This document shows, piece by piece, positions 38,401 to 41,884 of a DNA stretch of 64,000 nt; positions within the stretch are counted from its first letter, which is position 1, and every line of letters starts with the position of its first letter. A program made the translations under genes and the position numbers. The stretch is from the NCBI GenBank assembly GCA_911728435.2, contig OU452199.1, positions 682,001-746,000 on the forward strand. Reading direction: 5' to 3'. This DNA is from Apoderus coryli (taxonomy: Eukaryota; Arthropoda; Insecta; Coleoptera; Attelabidae). Under the pieces are notes generated by a model that did no database searches, was not told the DNA's origin, and saw only the letters and a program-made list of their open reading frames with translations.

Positions 38401-41224
38401 TATTGCCACTAAACCCAACCGAAAGATGTTCTGTCTGACTTCCCTAAGATTCTGCCAATTAAATAGTATTTTCGGGTGCGGATTCGGGTCAAATCGGGGT
38501 ATCGAACTGACCACTCCAAATCACCGCTGATTGAGATTAGGCGCCCCCGAAAGTGTTCCCTCAAAACAGCCATTAATACCCTTGAAGTGTGAGCCGTGGC
38601 GCCGTCTTATTGAAATCAATCGACCCCGAAATCCAATTTGTTAAGTCGAGGAAAAAAAAAATCTTCCAACATGTTTACATATCGGTTATAATTCACTGTC
38701 ACTGTTTCCTCATTTTCTTCAAAAAACTAGGAATCAATTCCCCAGCCGAAGAAATTTGCACACCACACTGTGACTTTAGGTGAGTGCAGGGGCCTTTAAT
38801 GCAATTCGCGAGGGTTGGTGTCGTCCCAGTATTTTGTTTGTTGACGTATCCATTCACGTGGAAATGGGCCTCATCACTAAAAAAACAATTGCGTTTTCGA
38901 GAAATGGGAGAGTTCTTGAACAATCGCCAACTTGTACGGATGATAATGAAAATCATCGTGAAGAATTCGCCTCACTGAACGAGCGGAAAGTCTTAGGACA
39001 GATGCATGTTTGCAGGCAGTGGGGATCGCAATATTGAGGCTCTCACAGCTTCAATGTTTTCAGGTGTTCTAATGGACTGAGGGACTGCAATTTCTTCGTC
39101 TCGTCACACTCGCGCTTTGTCTGAATGTAAAGACCCATGTAACTATCGATTTCCGATCTGGCACAGGCCCTGAATCGATTTCGAAAGGCACTCTGATTTG
39201 CGACCACAGAAAAGTACCCCTCGCCGGAAAATGCACGTTGCTCATTGTTACAACGCATCGTGGAGCCTGACCGGATGGGGAACAAAACTTTAGATGCACG
39301 TCTACCAAATAAGAGCAGTTATGATGCCGCACCCTGTATATTAATTCCTATACGAAACTTTTAATTACAATTGAAAGGAAATAAAGTTTAATCTTTATTA
39401 AAATTGATTTGGAAAACAAAAAGGCCTTCAATTAAAAAGAATTAACAAAAACTGAAACTTTAACATTAGAAAAATTCACTATTTCAGAATGAAAATGAAA
39501 TTTACTTTATCTTTATACTGGTATAATTGAGAACCAAACTAGAAAATAATTCTTAACTATGAAAAATGTCCAAAAACAAATTAAAATATTTAACTTAACT
39601 TTATACAACTTTTGAAAGATTATTGCTGAAAAGGATCCAAGCTGAACACGACTTGTTGAACATCTTACCAAACTACCAATTTGGATTTCGAGAAAACATG
39701 TCTACGATACACCAAGTTCATAGAATAGTGAACAGCATTAGTAAAACTTTGGAAGAAAAGCAGTACTGCAAAGGTGTATTCCTGGACGTATCACAAGCAT
39801 TTGACAAAGTATGGCAACAAATGTACTGGCTGATGGGCAGAAAATCAAAGTTATCGACCAAAAACAAACTGCTAGTATACAAAGCCATGCTAAAACCTAT
39901 TTGGACATACGGAGTACAGCTATGGGGATGTGCAAAACCGAGCAGAATTAAAATAATCCAGCGATTCCAGTCTAAAGCATTGCGAGCAATAACAATTGCC
40001 CCTTGCTACGTCTCTAATCAGACTCTCCATAAAGACCTCGAAATTCCTTACATCACCGACGTAATTAAAACAACAACCATGAACTACCAAAACAGAATTA
40101 CTCACCATCCAAACCACCATATCGATAATTTATATAGAGGCGGACCAGTCAACCGCAGATTGAACAAAATATGGCCACAATAATGTGAAGTTTGGTGCCC
40201 AATAAGTGAAAATGCTAATGAGCATTTCGCTTTCAAGTTTCAACTTACATATTTTTTACTAAATACTCTATAAGTGAAGTAGATTGTAAAAATTCGGTAT
40301 ATGTTATAATAAAAAAAAAAACTTTATACAACTAAAAATCACATCTGAACTGTACGAAAGCCATAGAAGGAATCTAACTTGGAAAGTTCGACATTTGGTA
40401 ACAATCTGTTTAAAATAATAGTCAGAAAATTAGGTACTTAAAGTATCCCTATCAAATACTAAGAGAAAATAACTATAAAACCACCCAACTAGTAGGTATC
40501 CATGATACCCGTGGCGTGGTGTTTTGTTACACGACTGTTAAAAAAGTTCAAATCAAATGAATGGCTGCAAACATTCCCGTACAAAATAAAACTAAAACTG
40601 AATAAATCACTGCCTTTCGAGGCTGTTTTGAACATCTTTTCGCTATTCTAATTCCAGTAAATTTAAATCCTGCGTTAACATTGGGACACCATTTATACTA
40701 AATGCAATATTACACGAAACTCTTATGACAGATTCTACGAGGAAACGCCCGTAGAAGCCGATTCGGAACCACCACAAGCAAACCAAGCACCACCACAACA
40801 ACTACTAAACAATCTAAACATTAACAATTATAACAATGAATATTACCAGGCACAATTAGACGATAATACACAAAATGCACCATCAACGACACCGCAAAGC
40901 ACTACGACAAAAAGTTACACATCTTACTGGTTCAAAATCACCACAACTAAATCACCGTACGACTTTAACAATTTCGGTGTGACATCATCAAGTACCACCA
41001 ATAGTGGTGCTGGGGTTTCTAGTACCACAGCATCCAATTCGATCTTTGGTGGGTTGTTCTTTACTGCACTAAAGCAGACAACGAAAAGTCCGTACGATTT
41101 CGGTGATTTCGGTAAAGTGAACAGTGGCGATAGTAATTATTTGAAGCGATCAGCGAACTTTCTCGGCGATAGTAGTAATTTGAAAAATAGTACCGCAACA
41201 ACTGTTCTTGTTGTTGGCACGTAG
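5317..41224 (+). CDS. ADAM/ADAMTS-like secreted zinc metalloproteinase (11 exons visible, 5' end outside window)
   Basis: Joined exons: 5317-5406, 16265-16532, 16585-16841, 22170-22312, 22438-22490, 33783-33909, 33969-34133, 34188-34314, 37792-37896, 37961-38070, 40732-41224. All introns are GT-AG and every phase matches, giving 1938 bp or 645 residues plus stop. Seen in order: prodomain (residues 1-129), furin-type site RFKR (130-133), reprolysin-type catalytic domain starting near YPEILVIVDYD (149), zinc site HEVGHLLGAVHD (H308, E309, H312, H318, D319), Met-turn candidate M343 in GFIMSD, a cysteine-rich domain like that of ADAMTS enzymes (about 390-455), and a Ser/Thr/Asn-rich tail with SPYDF..FG present twice. 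No thrombospondin repeat is visible. From the family I infer a secreted protease activated by prodomain cleavage. No signal peptide or start codon is seen, so upstream exons are missing. The reading frame is intact although five introns are packed with transposons. Confidence 0.9.
5741..5998 (-). mobile_element. PIF/Harbinger transposase-like fragment
   Basis: The 85-residue reading frame contains NLIGPKVAKKTTRLRETIPVKERLAITF, close to the conserved N-terminal part of HARBI1-type transposases (KKDT..R..I...ERLA.TLR). The following LATG..Y.SL block is replaced by unrelated sequence, so the copy is broken. Family assignment is by motif memory only. Confidence 0.55.
6290..6735. repeat. Degenerate dispersed repeat with GCTAGxTGCAxTGGGCT core
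   Basis: Diverged copies of a segment with core C(T/G)AGxTGCAxTGGGCTxCACGT lie near 6310, 6527 and 6717. Each is followed by a GGAG/CACGT word and preceded by an ACACACxTACTTGT-like word. Spacing is about 200 bp. No coding potential is convincing. Confidence 0.5.
6736..9265. other. Intronic DNA, mostly featureless
   Basis: Besides the non-LTR fragment at 7795-8080, there is a CAGCGAAACGTTAG word at 7260 (Penelope-end-like), a short TATATATA run at 7728 and a lone TACGAGGATGG mariner-type end at 8597. No exon. Confidence 0.55.
7795..8080 (-). mobile_element. Non-LTR retrotransposon 3' end fragment
   Basis: The minus strand reads SLPAPSSELIKSSIIYNAKK and then MHNHLPVEIKLLSYLPRFRKALKTYLLEKAFYTVGDFF. 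The pattern of N.LP..I, then F+..LK.YLL..AFY, is typical of the last residues of Jockey/CR1-type RT proteins. One frame change occurs. Confidence 0.65.
10813..12827 (+). mobile_element. Penelope-like element (RT plus GIY-YIG), 5' truncated, decayed
   Basis: It encodes Penelope-type RT blocks: IYGLPKLHK and PLRPIVSS, LVSLDVVSLYTSIP, CAMGAAISSVIAQMVMEDLE and RYVDD (11499-11513), then INFLDVTL. The C-terminal GIY-YIG nuclease follows, with YIGQTSQYLENRIKGHKYD near 12141. Stops at 11148, 11454 and 12138 and a frame change near 11830 inactivate it. The ATG at 10803 belongs to the host palindrome, not to the element. Confidence 0.9.
12665..12697 (+). other. Hammerhead-like hairpin near Penelope 3' end (degenerate)
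   Basis: TTGAGAA is followed by a GATC/GATC stem and then GAAACGTC. It resembles a hammerhead core (CTGANGA, stem II, GAAAC, GTC) with the first box mutated. Penelope elements are known to carry hammerhead motifs; function here is doubtful. Confidence 0.35.
13695..13860. repeat. GC-rich repeat fragment
   Basis: A sharply GC-rich block in AT-rich DNA with GTGTGCGGCGCACAC and repeated GGCGCC/GGCGCxA words every 15-20 bp. It begins CAGGGCCGCGCC, like the end of some hAT-type repeats in insects. No matching second end was found, so the class is open. Confidence 0.4.
14014..14038. repeat. Perfect 25-bp palindrome
   Basis: GTACAGATGTTA and its exact complement surround a single central G. It would form a 12-bp stem. 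No element boundary is obvious around it. Confidence 0.7.
14237..15165 (+). mobile_element. Non-LTR retrotransposon, 5' truncated at RT catalytic motif
   Basis: It starts at VVFADDLKIF and reads SRMYGFIMRNCRGFDS, SKLEYSSIVWYPQYN, IEKIQRRFLKYLVFK and then, after a frame change near 14870, LNTRSNATFYLDRART and CNNFDSISGRCDIFTT to a stop at 15076. The tail is (ATT)n at about 15139-15153. This is the best copy here of the family also seen at 1073, 3394 and 45403. Confidence 0.85.
15307..15380. repeat. Tiny inverted-repeat element with TACGAGG ends
   Basis: TACGAGGTATATCAAAAAAT faces ATTTATCAAACCATCCTCGTA, giving inverted ends separated by about 30 bp. A lone copy of the right end (TACGAGGATGGTTTGA) lies at 8597. 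Probably a mariner/Tc1-derived MITE. Confidence 0.45.
16053..16240 (+). mobile_element. Non-LTR RNase H domain relic
   Basis: It encodes QATVFQAEVLCIHLC, DSQATINIRRNNN and LTLVWIGGH, i.e. the E, D and GH blocks of a retrotransposon RNase H in the right order with deletions between them. It stops 25 bp before metalloproteinase exon 2. Confidence 0.65.
16265..16532 (+). CDS. Metalloproteinase exon 2 (prodomain)
   Basis: The acceptor is TTTTGCAG and the donor G|GTAAGA, 268 bp, leaving phase 1. It encodes the hydrophilic prodomain segment from EGSIGSHLVIKPVPERL to EEDTMSDYG. It contains a CC pair (KRTCCNEA), a possible cysteine-switch partner, although that role is only inferred. It is separated from exon 3 by a 52-bp intron. 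Confidence 0.9.
16585..16841 (+). CDS. Metalloproteinase exon 3 (furin site and start of catalytic domain)
   Basis: The acceptor is TTTCTTACAG and the donor GTAAGA, entering in phase 1 and leaving in phase 0. It encodes HISKRFKRNSG, whose RFKR fits the R-X-K/R-R furin consensus, followed by YPEILVIVDYDGYRLHGGD, the typical first strand of a reprolysin catalytic domain. Confidence 0.9.
17047..17335 (+). mobile_element. Mariner/Tc1-like transposase fragment
   Basis: The frame reads WCGIINGHLIAPYFYEGVL, EEFLQFLQEQLSVLLENVP and ANMFFQHDGGGAP, where the HDG corresponds to the second catalytic Asp block. A deletion follows, and the next 110 bp (LLTHNLEHLKEDIRNACNEL) resemble the C-terminal helices of the same family. 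A long reading frame on the other strand here is treated as a shadow. Confidence 0.65.
17336..19260 (+). other. Broken coding-like fragments around a retrotransposon insertion
   Basis: Short plus-strand stretches look coding: EEWRKAEKNVRLNKQNEEID with GKQKGRKN (17884-17980), KEELEEIFEDSENLRESISK (about 18998-19060) and EDEEDRLKYVKESLKEKQTL (19204-19284). They are charged and lysine-rich, lie on both sides of the non-LTR copy at 17999-18922, and cannot be joined in one frame. I do not recognise a family. Confidence 0.25.
17999..18922 (-). mobile_element. Non-LTR retrotransposon RNase H region (307 codons open)
   Basis: An open frame covers an RNase H domain with the catalytic set D58 (TSTDCSKG), E92 (FQAEINAI), D118 (MSDSQAA) and D171 (GNEAVDQLA). 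A C-terminal zinc-knuckle-like segment, CRFCEDATETTEHVLCEC, follows. RT is missing, so the copy is truncated. It shares its C-terminus with the element at 41885-43545. The layout (RT-RNase H-C2HC) fits the I/R1/Jockey group. Confidence 0.88.
19324..19944 (-). CDS. Hop2: Homologous-pairing protein 2 (Hop2 / PSMC3IP / TBPIP family)
   Basis: This 206-residue protein is uninterrupted and intronless. The N-terminus (MSTESVFKYLEKQNRPFSL, to about residue 65) is the Hop2 winged-helix DNA-binding domain, with YGKQKVYCI at its end. Residues 70-145 form a heptad-rich coiled coil, and the C-terminus has NYPKTKKQLFEDIGIETDED, a strong family signature. In the known family Hop2 pairs with Mnd1 and stimulates Dmc1/Rad51 strand exchange in meiosis. 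The length is close to the usual 200-220. It lies in intron 3 of the metalloproteinase on the opposite strand. A possible ATTAAA poly(A) signal follows the stop (19280-19285, minus strand). The lack of introns could mean a retrocopy or ancestral intron loss. Confidence 0.9.
   Translation of the reverse strand: MSTESVFKYLEKQNRPFSLNDIQTGLTGENIGKSAIQKALDTLVDKGNVLEKVYGKQKVYCIIQNTDKSSTETKRNLLEIDRKINETSTELKELEEKLKKNTEKFETTNKRISLPEAIERQITLRKQLDDVKQNLKAYDGVELIKDTDKKKIESEYEKYLQMYKKRKRTCTDMLNAIMENYPKTKKQLFEDIGIETDEDAGFSIPN
20130..20605 (+). mobile_element. Mariner/Tc1-like transposon, internally deleted
   Basis: A CAGGGTGTTTTTTATAGAGG end at about 20138 is followed by DPDFHKRILFSDEARFCLNG and YVNKQNCRIW, then LHPEKLTV. 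A deletion joins it to LWGYVK and HLKDNIRRVI / PQMLEKVIVNW from the end of the transposase. The first DDE block is present; the D-D spacing region is lost. Confidence 0.8.
20740..21165 (+). mobile_element. Mariner transposase fragment (second family), decayed
   Basis: It reads QQSTVWIFEDKPNPTKVVRE, then NRCRIMLHQDNANADTSRQ, where HQDNA is the second catalytic block of SETMAR-type mariners (HHDNA). Several frame changes occur. It runs directly into the non-LTR element that follows. Confidence 0.75.
21166..21955 (+). mobile_element. Non-LTR retrotransposon 3' part with (TATC)n tail
   Basis: A 198-codon open frame contains VKVLGVYLDDNLNWYSHIEH, FGVFHSHLTYAIVLWGGSS, LQKRAVRIL and a C-terminus ending FLESDWL. 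This is the RT thumb region of a Jockey/CR1-type protein. The 3' end is marked by a (TATC)n tail at about 21936-21952. It is 5' truncated onto the mariner fragment. Confidence 0.85.
22170..22312 (+). CDS. Metalloproteinase exon 4 (catalytic domain)
   Basis: The acceptor is AATTTGCAG and the donor AA|GTATGT, 143 bp, leaving phase 2. It encodes GRDATPYLERNRVGRDA through LPVYDIAVAITK. The segment ending DIAVAITK aligns with the core strand that precedes the zinc helix in ADAM-type enzymes. Confidence 0.9.
22438..22490 (+). CDS. Metalloproteinase exon 5 (53-bp micro-exon)
   Basis: The acceptor is TATTTAG and the donor GTAATT. It encodes YDMCRRRKGGRCTKGTA and its phases (2 in, 1 out) match both neighbours exactly, so the join reads ITKYDMCRRRKGG and then GTAGFAYVGGACV. 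It is too short to be found by ORF length alone. Confidence 0.85.
22701..22771. repeat. 71-bp inverted-repeat MITE with TACAGGATG ends
   Basis: AAAATATACAGGATG at the left faces CATCCTGTATATTTT at the right. No coding potential. It sits in metalloproteinase intron 5. Confidence 0.65.
22945..22974 (+). other. Hammerhead-like hairpin
   Basis: CTGAAGA, one extra base, a six-pair stem GACGAT/ATCGTC with AAACC loop, then GAAAC. The layout equals that at 55750-55794. No closing stem III/cleavage site was resolved, so it may be a structural remnant of a Penelope end. Confidence 0.4.
23048..23537. mobile_element. Foldback element with about 215-bp arms
   Basis: The left arm 23048-23262 (GGGTGGACAGGTAGCA...CTACCACGGTAATGC) is inverted at 23321-23537 with few mismatches; a 58-bp loop separates them. 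The arms include CCGCTAGGGGGCGTAATA and its complement. There is no reading frame of note. Confidence 0.85.
23545..24200 (+). mobile_element. Decayed non-LTR RT relic
   Basis: Scattered frames give VHTDFSKLKS, VQGALQESHLGPLFF (the GVPQGS.LGP.LF block), LLFADDLK, NDLGVLLDSKL, and later VYRRQAHALMLLYDIVKS. They come in the correct order of an RT domain, with many frame changes. Confidence 0.65.
24201..24990. other. Unassigned intronic stretch
   Basis: Short plus-strand frames (for example QVWQFKDGTHDTYKMGGHTS) resemble no family I recognise. No repeat ends were found. Confidence 0.5.
24991..27030 (+). mobile_element. Non-LTR retrotransposon (RTE/CR1-like RT), 5' truncated, decayed
   Basis: The RT domain reads VTIPKKHNPKQCEDFRLISL, QFGFIRGLGAREALFSL, CFIDYQRAFDNVKHDLL, GVRQGCILSPMLFNIY, then RYADDTVVIA (26215-26244), FKYFDSLVN and a long C-terminal region ending with GRKQHPWLRNIRDWCD to a stop at 26959. 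An (AAG)n tail lies at 27010-27028. Breaks: a frame change near 25180, a TAA at 25518 and a frame change near 26175. The endonuclease is absent. Confidence 0.9.
27190..27530 (-). mobile_element. Mariner/Tc1-like transposase fragment
   Basis: The minus strand reads VDGSRYTAMLTEFF, then LDELGLKDMWFEQDASHN, corresponding to the MWFQQDGA.SHT block with the catalytic Asp, then PARSPDLS. Frame changes separate the blocks. It is related to the family at 20130. Confidence 0.75.
27882..29922. mobile_element. Long foldback element with nested insertions
   Basis: The left arm 27882-28008 plus 28518-28665 is inverted at about 29590-29922. Landmarks are TAGATTTTGTCGAATAGTT, TCTACAAGATGCTG, and GACGTTTCGTC against GACGAAACGTC. 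The left arm is split by about 0.5 kb of inserted sequence (28009-28517, with TTTTTTCCCG words and a hairpin AGATTTTAGCTCGA at 28051). A hAT-like MITE sits in the centre. Confidence 0.8.
28888..29437. mobile_element. hAT-like MITE with 8-bp target duplication
   Basis: The terminal inverted repeats CAGTGGCGTAGCCAG and CTGGCTACGCCACTG are exact. They are flanked on both sides by CTAAAAAC (28880-28887 and 29438-29445), an 8-bp target duplication as made by hAT transposases. No transposase is encoded. The GGCGTAGCCAG end is common in insect genomes. Confidence 0.9.
29923..30495. other. Unassigned intronic stretch
   Basis: One collapsed ACAGGGTG repeat (30034-30066); otherwise nothing supported. 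Confidence 0.5.
30034..30066. repeat. Short inverted pair of CAGGGTGTC ends
   Basis: TACAGGGTGTCAGT is followed 10 bp later by GGACACCCCGTATA. It looks like a collapsed or internally deleted copy of the ACAGGGTG-ended repeats. Confidence 0.55.
30496..30556. repeat. Inverted minisatellite arm, about 3 units
   Basis: GTATTTCAGAAAGCGTCAAT and the next units are the reverse complement of the array at 32850-33465. They supply the first ATG (30546) of the RT frame. Confidence 0.85.
30546..32876 (+). CDS. Non-LTR retrotransposon reverse transcriptase (776 codons open, endonuclease truncated)
   Basis: This is the longest open frame in the window. Residues 8-48 (SSTCIDHIFFKSSYIG ... ITDHFPTLL) are the C-terminal end of an AP-type endonuclease. 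The RT follows, with LTPVYKKGEKNKVENYRPIS, QYGFTSDKSTNDA, FIDLAKAFDTVCH, YGVPQGTVLGPILF, the catalytic FADD (501-504) and HVKYLGIMIDCSLRWD, then a thumb/C-terminal region. The RT has no stop or frame change, so the insertion is recent or constrained. Both the first ATG (inside the left minisatellite arm) and the TGA stop (first minisatellite unit) lie in repeat sequence, so the annotated start is not the native start. It acts by target-primed reverse transcription if complete. Confidence 0.92.
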   Translation: MYFIIKNSSTCIDHIFFKSSYIGNELLKPVVLHSKITDHFPTLLQISNIKTIKNSFNKFYSKQYINYDKLRDHLERENFDFMYTSEDPEICTQMFINIISGYSKLCPKTVRIKSSKVKKKPWITQGLINSMSIRDQLYKKYKRTKNLTDFNEYKTYRNQITNIINELKNNYYSNVINENKGNAKKLWQSLKEYSNQNKNNATHTINEILDAEGRPTTDQRNIAEIFNKYYTTIGETLAHTILTNNKNLLQECEPESLNANTLFLNPVDEIEVKNIINSLKNESSSGFDNFTSFFLKQISSFISKPLCYIINQIFSTGICPNHFKLAILTPVYKKGEKNKVENYRPISIISNITKIFEKAFKSRLVSFVGKHRILSHQQYGFTSDKSTNDAMSKLVENVYRCMDESKPCAGVFIDLAKAFDTVCHRKLLTKLNAVGIRGKAHTLIKNYLCDRRQIVKLQSTYSSSRAISYGVPQGTVLGPILFLIYINELFSINCEGQIISFADDTVLLVEADNWNEIENKIETDLNKIICWFDNNLLTINMDKTYYVPFSHYKDRLPQNKVIDIFLPFRNRTWSLHSATHVKYLGIMIDCSLRWDIQVQYLVKKIRSLIYLFKLLKKILDKDKLVAVYFALVQSLLVYGIIAWGGAYSTTLQPLEIVQKRILKLIFNLNIRHPSESIFTQSRILTTKNLFYKAALLLLIKDKRLVNTNTHRHPTRFRLNENLILPKTKLQIGQRCFAYVGKQIYNKLPLDLKEKTSYKSFKKIFSNWLIENTFDSF
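32850..33465. repeat. 21-bp minisatellite with 42-bp dimer organisation
   Basis: About 28 units of (T)CTGAAATACATTT followed alternately by GACGCTT/GACGATT/GACGCAT and AACTAGT/AACTATT. The alternation gives a 42-bp higher-order period. The array starts inside the last codons of the RT frame (GAAAATACATTTGAC). Every unit carries a TGA in that frame. Confidence 0.92.
33783..33909 (+). CDS. Metalloproteinase exon 6 (first half of zinc site)
   Basis: The acceptor TTACAAATTAG gives the phase-1 join needed for GTAGFAYVGGACV. An earlier AG at 33706 would put a stop in frame and is rejected. The exon ends CAT CT|GTAAGT after HEVGH, so the zinc motif is split across this intron. It follows an 11.3-kb intron full of transposons. 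Confidence 0.88.
33969..34133 (+). CDS. Metalloproteinase exon 7 (rest of zinc site, Met-turn)
   Basis: It completes HEVGHLLGAVHD across a 59-bp intron. It then encodes GSPPPSYLGGPGAEKCQWTD, GFIMSD with the probable Met-turn methionine, and FRWSSCS, which matches the FS.CS signature near the end of ADAM-type catalytic domains. It leaves in phase 2. Confidence 0.9.
34188..34314 (+). CDS. Metalloproteinase exon 8
   Basis: The acceptor is TGTCTTTAG and the donor GTAAGT. It encodes NGDTATCLYNAPHEDESLP through DAQCRRDRGTSACF, the link between the catalytic and cysteine-rich domains. The next intron contains the Transib transposon. Confidence 0.9.
34558..34596. repeat. Transib left terminal repeat, RSS-like
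   Basis: Heptamer CACAGTG, a 23-bp spacer, then CCATAAATC, which matches 6 of 9 positions of the RSS nonamer consensus ACAAAAACC. Confidence 0.85.
34828..37235 (+). pseudogene. Transib transposase (RAG1-like core), broken
   Basis: A probable first exon at 34828-34846 (MDCGEP) has a GTAAGT donor and joins in phase to the exon from 35186 (GPSNVRVLTRKHLF). Then follow a coiled segment, a basic region with KRPGRPAKL, and the catalytic core. Probable catalytic residues: Asp in CKWGCDGAQQ, Asp in KETTDITMQEID, and Glu in GQLSEEASEARNRHFR, the last matching the RAG1 region around its catalytic Glu. MRCYICGL supplies the zinc-binding C-x2-C seen in RAG1. Breaks: TGA at 35377, TAA at 35707, a frame change near 36738 and a TAG near 36823. 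It cannot make a full protein as it stands. An acidic tail (DDEEQTADSDEEGWD) ends the frame. Confidence 0.9.
37421..37459. repeat. Transib right terminal repeat, RSS-like
   Basis: Read on the minus strand: heptamer CACAGTG, a 23-bp spacer, then CCAAAAATA (6 of 9 against ACAAAAACC). The same 7-23-9 layout as the left end. Confidence 0.85.
37792..37896 (+). CDS. Metalloproteinase exon 9 (cysteine-rich domain)
   Basis: It is 105 bp, phase 0 at both ends. It encodes KDDRVCAQLFCFDAGSGYC and then RPAAEGSPCGDGQ. The PAAEG..CG string is diagnostic of the ADAMTS-type cysteine-rich domain. Confidence 0.9.
37961..38070 (+). CDS. Metalloproteinase exon 10 (end of cysteine-rich domain)
   Basis: The acceptor is TTGTTGACAG and the donor GTAAGT. 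It encodes YCLNGRCVAEHENIIPDYSQ and a Pro/Gly/Ser linker. YCLNGRCV closes the cysteine-rich module. It leaves in phase 2. Confidence 0.88.
38380..39347 (-). mobile_element. Mariner/Tc1-like transposon, decayed but nearly full length
   Basis: On the minus strand, from 39300 down: SAFRNRFRA, VPDRKSIVTWVFTFRQSASV (N-terminal DNA-binding part), then CFFSDEAHFHVNGYVNKQN (first catalytic Asp, near 38870), DGATAHTSRVLMAVL (second, near 38590), and VRYPDLT. Frame changes and a replaced segment interrupt it. Its right boundary ends CACCCTGTATA at 39335-39345. It lies in metalloproteinase intron 10. Confidence 0.85.
39618..40322 (+). mobile_element. Jockey-type non-LTR element with internal deletion and poly(A)
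   Basis: A single open frame joins NYQFGFRENMSTIHQVHRI and KGVFLDVSQAFDKVW directly to LVYKAMLKPIWTYGVQLWG, skipping the catalytic FADD segment. It ends VNRRLNKIWPQ at 40181-40183. A poly(A) tail lies at 40311-40321. The deletion kept the frame open. Confidence 0.88.
40323..40731. other. Last part of metalloproteinase intron 10
   Basis: No repeat end or frame was seen; the acceptor of the terminal exon closes it. Confidence 0.6.
40732..41224 (+). CDS. Metalloproteinase terminal exon (low-complexity tail)
   Basis: The acceptor TTATGACAG restores the phase (TT|A). It holds 163 codons and a TAG stop at 41222-41224. The tail is rich in Gln, Asn, Thr and Ser and carries two copies of K-SPYDF-x2-FG. 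No membrane anchor is visible. A possible AATAAA lies about 290 bp downstream (about 41517), beside a repeat end, so the true poly(A) site is uncertain. Confidence 0.82.
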
Positions 41225-41884
41225 GGTAAGATGCATGATTTTTAATACTTTCAAGCGATTCATCTTCATTCCTCCTCCTGCAAGTCATGTTCATGAAGAT
41301 CTGTTTTAGTGATAGTTTTTAAAGCTTTGTAGCCTTGGCTTTTCATCATCTTCTTTGAAAGGAGATTCTCCCGGCATCGCTGTTTCTCACTACATTCCTT
41401 CTATCATCTCTCACAATCTTAAGTCGCACCCAACAACATTCATTTTGAAATATTGTTAACGGTCCAAAAGACATCTCCATTATTAATCTCATCGTGCCCT
41501 GTATATGGATTTTTTTAATAAAGAATCGCCAATAATCGAGCTTCAAGATGTTGAAAAAAAATCGTTGATGAAAAATTATCCGAGTACTATGGTTATCAAT
41601 ATCGTCGGGCACGATAACTGATTTTAGACGACCTGATTATATTGGTTATACCAGCGTTTCACACTGGTAAAGGATGGGTCTTCATCGCCAAACAAATATA
41701 GACCAGGGTCGATAATTTTAAAAATGGTAAAAAGTGAAAAAAAAATAGTAGGATGATACCCATTGGAAAAGGTAAAGAATATAACAAAAATGAAAGGAAA
41801 AATAAATTACGGGCGATCTGAGGTCGGGAAGGGGGAGGGGTGAGTTTTTAAGGGTAGATTGTAGATTGTTTTTCGGAGTCGTTT
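41225..41884. other. Metalloproteinase 3' flank
   Basis: Probable 3' UTR. A GCCCTGTATATGG repeat end lies at 41497 and AATAAAG at 41517. Nothing else is supported. Confidence 0.45.
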
